Positions 1 to 5,897 of a stretch of 6,653 nucleotides of DNA are shown here, in pieces. Location: NCBI GenBank assembly GCA_026648125.1, contig JAPKGD010000099.1, positions 1 to 6,653 of the forward strand, in the 5' to 3' direction. Position 1 is the first letter of the stretch. Every line of letters begins with the position of its first letter. The notes below the pieces were generated by a model that was not told the origin of the DNA, searched no databases, and worked only from the letters and a program-made list of their open reading frames with translations. The translations under genes and the position numbers were made by a program. Source of the stretch: Bdellovibrionales bacterium. GTDB taxonomy: Bacteria; Bdellovibrionota; Bdellovibrionia; Bdellovibrionales; UBA1609.

Positions 1-365
1 TCTGCCAGTCCGATCTTACGTGAATAAGCGCCAGTGAATGCGCCCTTTTCGTGACCAAACAGTTCGCTCTCCAAAAGAGTTTCACGAAGAGCACCACAAT
101 TGATGGCTACAAAAGGTTTGTGCCTGCGGTTGCTCCGCTCATGAATTGCGTTTGCAATCAGTTCTTTTCCTGTTCCGCTTTCGCCGAGGATGAGGACAGT
201 CGCGTTCGACGGAGCCACACGGTCCACCATACGCATCAATTGTCGCATTACTTCGGATTTGAAAACGATTTTCCGGCTTCCCTCAAGAACCGTTCCATTG
301 ACGGTGTTCGAACTCGGGAGAGCCTGACTCTCAGACGGAGGAAGGATCTTATCAACTCCAGACAT
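1..365 (-). CDS. Sigma-54-dependent transcriptional activator, AAA+ domain (partial, C-terminus outside window)
   Basis: Reading the minus strand from ATG 365-363 gives 121 residues and then the window edge. Seen: the AAA+ central domain starts near residue 28. Walker A is GESGTGKE (61-68), followed by FVAINCGAL (85-93), ESELFGHEKG (99-108) and the sigma-54 contact loop GAFTGA (108-113). These motifs define bacterial enhancer-binding proteins, which hydrolyse ATP to open sigma-54 RNA polymerase promoters. Walker B and the DNA-binding helix-turn-helix should lie beyond the edge. The start is well fixed: an in-frame stop lies at 386-384, no other start codon intervenes, and GAAGGGG (380-374) is placed as a ribosome binding site. 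Only about 27 residues, rich in Ser and Pro, precede the AAA+ domain, so there is no receiver, GAF or PAS domain, as in PspF. It is divergent from the recombinase gene. Family certain; target genes unknown. Confidence 0.93.
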   Translation of the reverse strand, partial: MSGVDKILPPSESQALPSSNTVNGTVLEGSRKIVFKSEVMRQLMRMVDRVAPSNATVLILGESGTGKELIANAIHERSNRRHKPFVAINCGALRETLLESELFGHEKGAFTGAYSRKIGLA

Positions 366-526
366 ACGTACAGCCCCTTCGCTTTAGTTTTTGTTAAGGC
401 TCCTTAAAGCCTTGCAGTTAACGTTCTGCAGCATTAACACGGCGTTCTAACAGATGCGTAATTTTTAGGCAAGATATTTTTGCACGGCGCATTGAAGATA
501 TTCTAGTCCTAGTATAGGTACCAGAA
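366..526. other. Divergent intergenic region with short dyads
   Basis: This 160-base gap separates two divergent genes and must hold both of their promoters. Seen: a perfect dyad TTAAGG-ct-CCTTAA at 394-407, just upstream of the activator gene; TGCAG-ttaacgtt-CTGCA at 413-430; CCTA-gta-TAGG at 508-518 overlapping GGTACC (517-522), just before the recombinase start. Any of these could be an operator, but none matches a site I recognise. Possible weak sigma-70 elements for the recombinase gene are TTGCAC (480-485) with TCTAGT (502-507). I see no GG-N10-GC sigma-54 promoter here. Confidence 0.35.
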
Positions 527-1561
527 ATGTCACTCGCAGACCGCCAAAAATTGGCTCACCTGGCCATTAACTACCTGAAACACCTCAGTTTTGCCAAAGC
601 TGCATCGCTCCATACATCCAAATCCTATGCCAAAGATTTGAGCCAATTTCTTGCGCCTGTAGGGGTCAAAGCCATTCTATTTAGAGCTGAACCCTCCACT
701 TCTTTCACAGTTGTTTGGAATGAAAAAGAGCCACCTTTGGTCAATGGGGAGGAACCACGCATCTTAAGATTGAGTCAAGCGGAGGAAGAGGAAATCAAGG
801 ATTTGGTGCGCCGAGCCCAGGATCAGTGGCGAGGGCTCGCGCCCTCATCTCGGAATAGAAAGCTCGCCGTGGTCAAGGGATTCCTGCGGTGGCTTCACCA
901 GGAGGGAGCACTTCAACGAGATTTATCCGCTCATATCTACTCCACAAAAATTCCCGCCCACCTTCCCCATTTCATTTCGGTGGACGAGGCCCTCGGCCTG
1001 CTCAATTACCTTCAAAGTCGAATGGATGAAACAGCAGAACGAGATCGTGCCCTCATACTCTTGCTTTACGGAGGAGGTCTTCGCGTGAGCGAGGCCTGTA
1101 ACCTCAGTTGGGATCGCGTGGACCTTAATCAGGGCTTTCTCCGACTCATCGGCAAAGGTGGCAAAGAACGTCTCGTCGCTCTCCCCCAAAAGGTCACCGC
1201 GGCATTGCAGAGATTGACCCCAAGTCCCACCTATATTTTTGGCGAAAAACCATTAAGTCCAAGGGCCGCCTATGACATTGTTCGAAAGGCTGGCGCAGCA
1301 GCGGGGCTCGTCAAACCGCTTCACCCACACGCGCTTCGTCATTCTTACGCCACCCACCTCCTCACCAGCGGTGCAGATTTACGAGTCCTGCAAGAACTGC
1401 TCGGCCACACTTCTTTAGCGGCTACACAAAAGTACACTCATCTCAGTATAGACCACGTTGCCAACGCCCTAGAGAATCACCACCCTCTTGGACGCGATGC
1501 TGAGAACGACAATTTGAATCCATTGCCTCATCGAGATGGCCAGGATAAGAAACAAACATGA
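527..1561 (+). CDS. Xer-type tyrosine recombinase with enlarged N-terminal domain
   Basis: A 344-residue site-specific recombinase that cuts and rejoins DNA through a tyrosine-phosphate link. Seen: the SAM-like N-terminal core (about 8-43 and 105-130), then the catalytic domain. The full catalytic set is present: R186 in GLRVSE, K210 in GKGGKER, H268 and R271 in HPHALRH, H294 in LGHTS, Y303 in KYTHLS. The spacings R-K (24), R-H (23) and H-Y (9) equal those of E. coli XerD as I remember it. The end, ENHHPLGR, resembles the AHPR tail of XerC/XerD. Odd: residues about 44-104 are some 25-35 longer than the usual linker and acidic near 85-90, and the stretch from K210 to H268 is about 14 residues shorter than in XerD. 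XerC, XerD or a dedicated recombinase cannot be told apart, and no dif-like site was found. The ribosome binding site is weak (AGG 516-518). The stop overlaps the next gene's start. Confidence 0.94.
   Translation: MSLADRQKLAHLAINYLKHLSFAKAASLHTSKSYAKDLSQFLAPVGVKAILFRAEPSTSFTVVWNEKEPPLVNGEEPRILRLSQAEEEEIKDLVRRAQDQWRGLAPSSRNRKLAVVKGFLRWLHQEGALQRDLSAHIYSTKIPAHLPHFISVDEALGLLNYLQSRMDETAERDRALILLLYGGGLRVSEACNLSWDRVDLNQGFLRLIGKGGKERLVALPQKVTAALQRLTPSPTYIFGEKPLSPRAAYDIVRKAGAAAGLVKPLHPHALRHSYATHLLTSGADLRVLQELLGHTSLAATQKYTHLSIDHVANALENHHPLGRDAENDNLNPLPHRDGQDKKQT
1558..1561 (+). promoter_or_regulatory. ATGA stop/start overlap (translational coupling)
   Basis: The start ATG of the phosphatase (1558-1560) overlaps the TGA stop of the recombinase (1559-1561). 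The nearest Shine-Dalgarno-like sequence, AGGA at 1542-1545, is 12 bases away, which is far for efficient independent initiation. Translation of the phosphatase therefore probably depends on ribosomes finishing the recombinase, so the two are made together from one mRNA. Confidence 0.8.
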
Positions 1562-2091
1562 AGAAAAAGGCTGTATTTTTCGACCGAGATGGAACTCTTA
1601 TTGTCGACAAAATCTATCTCAACGATCCAGATCAAATCGAATTTTTGCCTACCGTCTTTGATGCTCTTCGCTTACTTCGAGATCATGGCTTTTGCTTTTT
1701 AGGTGCCACCAACCAATCTGGGGTCGCCAGAGGAATTGTGAAAATCGAAAATCTCTACGAAATCCACCGGCGCATCAAGGCTGAATTTGCTCGAAATGGT
1801 GTGGATTTTTTAGAGTTCTACTACGCTCCCTACATGACAGATACCGATCACTTTATGCGCAAACCCAACCCCGGAATGATCCTGAGCGGAGCAAGTGACT
1901 ATTCCATCGACCTCAAAAACAGCTGGATGGTGGGGGACAAGATGCTAGATGTGGAAGCTGGCCATCGTGCCGGTTGCCGAAGCGCCCTCATTGGATTTGC
2001 GGATTTACCAGAAAATTCCAATTTTTCACCTCCCGAAATTCATGCCGGAAGCCTTTTGGAAATTGCCCAGTCTATCGTGGCAATGTCTTGA
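1558..2091 (+). CDS. gmhB: HAD-superfamily phosphatase, GmhB-like (D-glycero-D-manno-heptose 1,7-bisphosphate phosphatase family)
   Basis: A 177-residue cytoplasmic HAD-IIIA phosphatase; E. coli GmhB has about 190. Seen: motif I FFDRDGTL with nucleophile D9 and acid/base D11, motif II ATNQSGVARG (50-59) with T51, motif III Lys K102 in RKPNPGM, and motif IV MVGDKMLDVEAG with D127 and D131 for magnesium. Family knowledge: GmhB removes the 1-phosphate or 7-phosphate in making ADP- or GDP-heptose for LPS core or surface glycans. The related HisB N-domain removes phosphate from histidinol phosphate. Odd: the loop before KPNPGM (about 88-100), which in GmhB carries three Cys and one His binding zinc, here has no Cys and only H98. 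Substrate is therefore less certain than family; no other heptose-pathway or histidine gene is visible. Translationally coupled to the upstream recombinase. Confidence 0.88.
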   Translation: MKKKAVFFDRDGTLIVDKIYLNDPDQIEFLPTVFDALRLLRDHGFCFLGATNQSGVARGIVKIENLYEIHRRIKAEFARNGVDFLEFYYAPYMTDTDHFMRKPNPGMILSGASDYSIDLKNSWMVGDKMLDVEAGHRAGCRSALIGFADLPENSNFSPPEIHAGSLLEIAQSIVAMS

Positions 2092-2279
2092 AATGAGGGC
2101 AATTCCCGCATTGAGAAATTGAAAATTTCCCCATCCTTTGGCTCTAGTGCACCAGGAATCAAGTCGACCAAAATTGCATCAGTGTGAAACGCTCAATATC
2201 AATACGAGTGGTCAAGTTAAGGGCTCCAAAATCCGAAAAATAAGATAGCTGTAGAGTGCAAAAAGCAAACGGAGCAAAT
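2092..2279 (+). other. Intergenic leader upstream of the FecR-domain gene
   Basis: 188 bases with no convincing gene. Seen: GAAATT-gaa-AATTTC (2115-2129) and GGG-caatt-CCC (2097-2107) just after the phosphatase stop. Neither has a T-run, so neither is a convincing terminator. A possible -10 box TAAGAT (2241-2246) has a poor -35 candidate, TTAAGG (2217-2222). The promoter of the FecR/barrel genes probably lies here, but the sequence does not locate it firmly. Confidence 0.3.
2271..2274 (+). promoter_or_regulatory. Ribosome binding site deciding the FecR-domain start
   Basis: GGAG sits 5 bases before ATG 2280. It favours that start over the in-frame GTG at 2256, which has no Shine-Dalgarno sequence and would add eight residues ahead of a normal signal peptide. 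Confidence 0.7.
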
Positions 2280-3602
2280 ATGCGAAACAGGTTTAAAATG
2301 GCGGCTTTATTTCTAACGGTGTTTGCACTTGTTGGGCCTCATGCTTTAGCGGGAAACGTACACGGCGTGATGCAGGTTGTGAAAGGTGATGTTCAGGTCA
2401 AATCTGGTAAAGATGGAAAGGTCTACAAAGCAAAGATCGGTGCCAAGGTTTTTCCGAAGGATACAATTATCACTGGAAAAGATTCTCGCGCAAAAATCGT
2501 AATGGTTGATAACAACGTACTTAATATTTCACCCGATTCCAAAATCGAAATCGAAAATTATGAGTTCGCTCCGGAACAGGGCAAAAAAGAGGTTTTACTC
2601 AACGTGCTCTACGGGAAGGTCCGCTCCAAAGTTGAACAAAAATACGATGGAGAAACGACGAAGTTCCAAGTTAAAACCCGAACTGCAGTTGCAGGCGTAA
2701 GAGGAACAGATTTTATTGCCTCTTATGCTCCTGCTACAAACTCTTCGAGCGTAGTCACTTTTGAAGGGAACGTCGCTTTTGGACAACTTGGCCCAGGTGG
2801 GCGAATTGAAAACCCCGTTTCAGTGGGACGCGGTCAGTTCACTGAAGTTCGAGGTTCGGCCCCACCTGAACCGCCAAAGTCACTTCCGCCCACTCAACTC
2901 GCCAATCTTGATCAGGAATCAAAAGCGGAGACAGCCCAAGGCAGCAAAGATTCGGGCGAACCTCGAGCTCCCGCCGGGAATGACAACAAAAAAGAGAAGG
3001 ACAATTCTGGGGAAAAATCTGAGGGTAAAGGCGAAAGTAAATCCGATGGCAAGTCGGATGGCAAATCTGATGGAAAGAATAACTCTGCAGCAAAGTCGGA
3101 TGGAAATTCAAAGAACGACAGCAACAAAGGATCCGAAGATAATAAGAAGTCCGCATCAAACCCCAACCAAGGTCAGGGAAAAGAAAATAAGGCTGCGGAC
3201 GGCAGTGACCGAGATAAGGGCAATGGCAATGATCGCAATCGCGTGAGCGAAGGTGGAAAGTCCGGAGACAGCCGCGGCCAAGGTCCGGGCGTCCCTCGAC
3301 CAGCCGCTGGAACGCCCTCTGCCAACAACAGCGAAACGCCTCCGTCCGGATCCAATTCAGCTCCTGGCGGAGAAGCTCCTCGGATTCCTTCGAGTGTGGG
3401 TGGAGTCATGCCTCCCCCTCCCGGAGGTTCGATGCTTCTTCCTGGCGACTTTGCTGGAGCACCCCAGCCAATGCCCGATATGTTTCAACCACCCCCCACG
3501 ATTGAAGCTCCGCTGTTACCACCACCAGTGCCCGTCTGCGATTTCTGTAATCGCGTCATTGAGAGTGGTAATACGAGCCTCACCATCCGCGTAAATTATT
3601 AG
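2280..3602 (+). CDS. Secreted FecR-domain protein with disordered SDGK/Pro-rich tail
   Basis: 440 residues from ATG 2280. Seen: a Sec signal peptide (1-24) with basic N-end MRNRFK, a hydrophobic core and probable cleavage after HALA. A FecR-like beta domain follows (about 27-190), with GDVQVKSG (36-43), DTIITGKDSRAKI (61-73), LNISPDSKIEI (81-91) and the hallmark RTAVAGVRGTDF (134-145). Then comes a hydrophilic Lys/Asp/Ser/Gly/Asn region (about 210-340) with KSDG repeats, a Pro-rich stretch (about 338-418), and a short end module with CDFC (420-423). There is no transmembrane helix and no lipobox. Classical FecR proteins are inner-membrane regulators of ECF sigma factors; this one instead looks exported to the periplasm or surface. 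It lies 93 bases before the TPR-barrel gene, same strand, which suggests a shared function. The FecR fold is clear; the role is unknown. A scaffold, surface or substrate role is inference. Confidence 0.9.
   Translation: MRNRFKMAALFLTVFALVGPHALAGNVHGVMQVVKGDVQVKSGKDGKVYKAKIGAKVFPKDTIITGKDSRAKIVMVDNNVLNISPDSKIEIENYEFAPEQGKKEVLLNVLYGKVRSKVEQKYDGETTKFQVKTRTAVAGVRGTDFIASYAPATNSSSVVTFEGNVAFGQLGPGGRIENPVSVGRGQFTEVRGSAPPEPPKSLPPTQLANLDQESKAETAQGSKDSGEPRAPAGNDNKKEKDNSGEKSEGKGESKSDGKSDGKSDGKNNSAAKSDGNSKNDSNKGSEDNKKSASNPNQGQGKENKAADGSDRDKGNGNDRNRVSEGGKSGDSRGQGPGVPRPAAGTPSANNSETPPSGSNSAPGGEAPRIPSSVGGVMPPPPGGSMLLPGDFAGAPQPMPDMFQPPPTIEAPLLPPPVPVCDFCNRVIESGNTSLTIRVNY
3039..3104 (+). repeat. 12-bp tandem repeats encoding KSDG
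   Basis: Three adjacent 12-base units, AAATCCGATGGC, AAGTCGGATGGC and AAATCTGATGGA (3039-3074), followed by AAG, encode KSDG three times. A further diverged copy lies at 3093-3104. The units differ mostly at third codon positions, so the peptide repeat is conserved better than the DNA. A loss or gain of one unit would keep the frame. The repeats lie in the disordered part of the FecR-domain protein. Confidence 0.85.
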
Positions 3603-3611
3603 ACTCGACTT

Positions 3612-3644
3612 AGAAAGGGACCTTGAGAAACAGGTCCCCTTTCT
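3612..3644 (+). terminator. Hairpin between FecR-domain and TPR-barrel genes (possible terminator or attenuator)
   Basis: The left arm AGAAAGGGACCT (3612-3623) pairs with the right arm AGGTCCCCTTTCT (3632-3644). This is a 12-pair stem with one bulged C and an 8-base loop. It begins 10 bases after the FecR-domain stop. The tail after it (GTCCTACGCC) lacks a T-run, so it is an imperfect intrinsic terminator. It may terminate partly, or stabilise the upstream message and set unequal amounts of the two proteins. Confidence 0.6.
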
Positions 3645-3683
3645 GTCCTACGCCCACTAAAATGGAGGTGTCAGTCATCTCTT

Positions 3684-3690
3684 GGAGGAG
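3684..3690 (+). promoter_or_regulatory. Strong Shine-Dalgarno sequence before a GTG start
   Basis: GGAGGAG, with its GGAGG core (3684-3688) 7 bases before GTG 3696, is the best ribosome binding site in the window. It fixes the unusual GTG start of the TPR-barrel gene, which is followed at once by a normal signal peptide. Confidence 0.85.
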
Positions 3691-3695
3691 CATCT

Positions 3696-5813
3696 GTGAA
3701 ATCAATCACGGCCGTCACCGCTATTCTCTTTAGTACAACACTCTGGGCTCAAAGCAATGCCCCTAAAATCGAAGAACCACCGAAACCCGAGGTTAAGGCC
3801 GCGGTGGGCGATCAGAGCTTTAAGATCACCTATGGTTCAACGTCTTGGAACATAGACAGCAGTCAACCCGACAGCGCCTATCTTTTTTTAAGGGATAGAA
3901 AAACTGGAAAGATTGTTAAGATTCAACTTGAAGAGACGGAGCCTGATTCTTCCATTTTTAGTGGCAGTTTTGCCGTTTCATGGGGGAACGGAGGCGGCAT
4001 AGATCCCGAGGTCTATATTCCTCCAAAAGATTTGCGCAACAATGAAGAGGCACTAAAGAAATTCAATCAGCTGCTGAGTCAAAATTCAATAAAGACTCAA
4101 CCGATGGTGGTACGCACGGGTGAGAAAGGACTTCGTCACATAGATGTTTACGATACCGCTGACCAGGCCACTCGGGCGAAGCAGGTCGCAGATGCCGCTG
4201 AAAAAGCTAAAATAGAGGCGAAGAAATCGGAATTGGTGAAACCAGCGCTGAAGCCTCAAGATCTCGAAGTTGCAAAGAATGCGGCTCAACAGGATCTTCT
4301 CAAACGACTTGCCGAAGAAGCCGCAAAAAGAGAAACAGATCGAATTCGCCTAGAACAAATTGAGCGCCAGAGAAACCTCGAGCTTGAACGTCAAGCCCGA
4401 GCACTTTCCGAACAACAACGATTGGCACAGAAAGCCCGAGCACAAGCCCTCGCCAACGAGGCCATGGCCGCCTATGCGCAAGGAAACTATTCTGCTGCCG
4501 AAAGTAAATTCCGACAGGCCACCGAACTCGATCCCGAAAATAAGTCCTATTATTTTCGTTATGGGGTGACTTTGTATCGAACTGAAAAGTTCAACGATGC
4601 CCTAGTTGTCATGAAACTTTCCCCAGAAGTTGCGGAAACTTCTTTAGAACGCAAGTACTACATGGGCCTGATTCATATGCGACTAAAGGAGGTAGATTCG
4701 GCTCTTGCATATATGAAAGAAGTTGGGGCGCAAAGAAAGAGCCCCTTGGCCCCTTCTGGTGCCTTTTACGAGGGAGTTATTCTCTTCGCCAAGGAGGACT
4801 ATGAAGCGGCAAAAGAACCCTTTGAGCGTGTGATTGACATCTCAAATGACCCGCGCCTCGATGAGCAGGCAGAAAAGTACCTGGATCAACTCGTCTCCCT
4901 CATCGCGCAGAAAAAGGCGATGAGTAAGCGCTATTTTATAAATGGAATGGTCGGTACGACCTACGATTCAAATGTCCTTCTCGCATCAGATACTGAAACA
5001 GCCCAGGGCAGTGCCACAAAAGAGGGGGACATAAGAGCTCTCGTCGCCGGTGACCTCGAATACCGTCCGATTTTTACTAAAATGCATGAATGGGGCGCAA
5101 AGGGCCAATTGTACTACCTCTATTCGAGTAAGGATGAAGTTTCCCGGGCAGATCCTTTTCAAATGAATTTAAGTCTACCTTACACATACAAAGGCACAGC
5201 TTTAGGCAAGGGCTATAAGTTTGCGCTTAAGCCGGCCGCCGAAGTGGTGTTTATGGATGCCAATCAAGACGGAACTCGGGAGGGCATTCTTCAATCTTAC
5301 CTGCTCACCACAGATAATACTTTTGTGATGCGCCAAGGGTATCTCGCCACATATAGCGCCGAAGTACGCTATGACGACTCCCTCACTCCAGACTCCATCG
5401 GTGATGCCGATGCCGATGCCATGAAATACACACTCAAAACCGCTCAGACCTTTTTGTTGGACAAGTCTGCAAAAGAAGCGCTGGTCGCATCCCTCGGATT
5501 AGTGATGAACGATGCGAAAGGGAAGGATAGATACTATCAGCGTTATGATGTTGGTGTAACTTATGTCCGACCCACAAAATGGCAGAGCACCTGGAGTCTT
5601 GGCTTGTCCTATTATTGGCTCGATTTCAGCAAAGGAGCTGATCGTCGATCGGACAAAAACCTAACTCTATCAAGTGGTGTGGTCAAACCCATCAAAGACT
5701 GGGTCAGCTGGACCGTCAACGGATCCTATTCGAGCAATGCATCCAACGTTGAAGCAAATCATTACAGCAAGTTTTCCATAACCGCCGCCGCTGTTTTCAA
5801 TTACTCGCTATAA
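3696..5813 (+). CDS. Outer-membrane TPR/beta-barrel protein, Slam-like layout
   Basis: 705 residues from GTG 3696. Seen: a signal peptide (1-18, cleavage after LWA); a beta-rich domain (about 38-155) containing IQLEETEPDSSIFSGSF (76-92), like the L.ET..SG.F motif of Ig-like repeats; a charged Ala/Glu/Lys/Arg helical stretch (about 158-250), likely coiled coil; four TPRs (about 249-282, 283-316, 317-350, 353-386), the first with the consensus GNYSAAESKF..A..LDP; then about 290 residues of alternating polar and hydrophobic strands (411-705), starting GTTYDSNVLLASD and ending VFNYSL, as expected for a barrel. TPR followed by a barrel of this size is the layout of Slam (DUF560) factors, which move lipoproteins or soluble proteins to the surface. 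Family membership is inferred from layout, not proved. The Ig-like and coiled-coil parts are extra. It could instead be a structural or polysaccharide-export barrel. The upstream FecR-domain protein is the natural candidate partner. Confidence 0.9.
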   Translation: MKSITAVTAILFSTTLWAQSNAPKIEEPPKPEVKAAVGDQSFKITYGSTSWNIDSSQPDSAYLFLRDRKTGKIVKIQLEETEPDSSIFSGSFAVSWGNGGGIDPEVYIPPKDLRNNEEALKKFNQLLSQNSIKTQPMVVRTGEKGLRHIDVYDTADQATRAKQVADAAEKAKIEAKKSELVKPALKPQDLEVAKNAAQQDLLKRLAEEAAKRETDRIRLEQIERQRNLELERQARALSEQQRLAQKARAQALANEAMAAYAQGNYSAAESKFRQATELDPENKSYYFRYGVTLYRTEKFNDALVVMKLSPEVAETSLERKYYMGLIHMRLKEVDSALAYMKEVGAQRKSPLAPSGAFYEGVILFAKEDYEAAKEPFERVIDISNDPRLDEQAEKYLDQLVSLIAQKKAMSKRYFINGMVGTTYDSNVLLASDTETAQGSATKEGDIRALVAGDLEYRPIFTKMHEWGAKGQLYYLYSSKDEVSRADPFQMNLSLPYTYKGTALGKGYKFALKPAAEVVFMDANQDGTREGILQSYLLTTDNTFVMRQGYLATYSAEVRYDDSLTPDSIGDADADAMKYTLKTAQTFLLDKSAKEALVASLGLVMNDAKGKDRYYQRYDVGVTYVRPTKWQSTWSLGLSYYWLDFSKGADRRSDKNLTLSSGVVKPIKDWVSWTVNGSYSSNASNVEANHYSKFSITAAAVFNYSL
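5403..5420 (+). repeat. GATGCC x3 hexamer repeat in a predicted barrel loop
   Basis: Three perfect copies of GATGCC encode Asp-Ala three times (residues 570-575) between two predicted strands. A change in copy number would keep the frame and alter only loop length. Confidence 0.8.
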
Positions 5814-5897
5814 CAAGAGACTTAGCGAAGTTGGGATCGTGATCGACCTACGGCAGCTGGGGGCCTGTTTGGCCTGCTAATTGTAATTCAACTTTCC
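5814..5897. other. Gap after the barrel gene; no terminator or promoter recognised
   Basis: The gap holds a direct repeat GGCCTG-ttt-GGCCTG (5862-5876) and GATC-gt-GATC (5835-5844), but no stem with a T-run. If the next gene starts at TTG 6054, the gap extends to 6053 (240 bases). In that case its frame is still open back to 5826, but no start codon lies between 5826 and 5898. Confidence 0.35.

Noticed and set aside
51..407. Plus-strand open frame of 118 codons
   Set aside because: It lies antisense to the sigma-54 AAA+ coding region, whose motifs are unmistakable, and its translation shows no domain-like pattern.
366..526. A dif-like recombination site beside the Xer-type gene
   Set aside because: None of the dyads has the two 11-base arms with 6-base centre expected of dif, and none resembles its conserved bases.
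2761..3246. Alternate plus- and minus-strand open frames across the low-complexity part of the FecR-domain gene
   Set aside because: The Lys/Asp/Ser/Gly-rich codons leave other frames open; their products are compositional shadows (for example PSD repeats antisense to SDGK).
3662..3733. Short open frame ATG GAG GTG ... overlapping the start of the TPR-barrel gene
   Set aside because: About 23 codons, no ribosome binding site, out of frame with the real gene; no evidence for a leader peptide.
5862..5876. GGCCTG-ttt-GGCCTG as a terminator after the barrel gene
   Set aside because: It is a direct repeat with only a weak GGCC self-pairing and no T-run.
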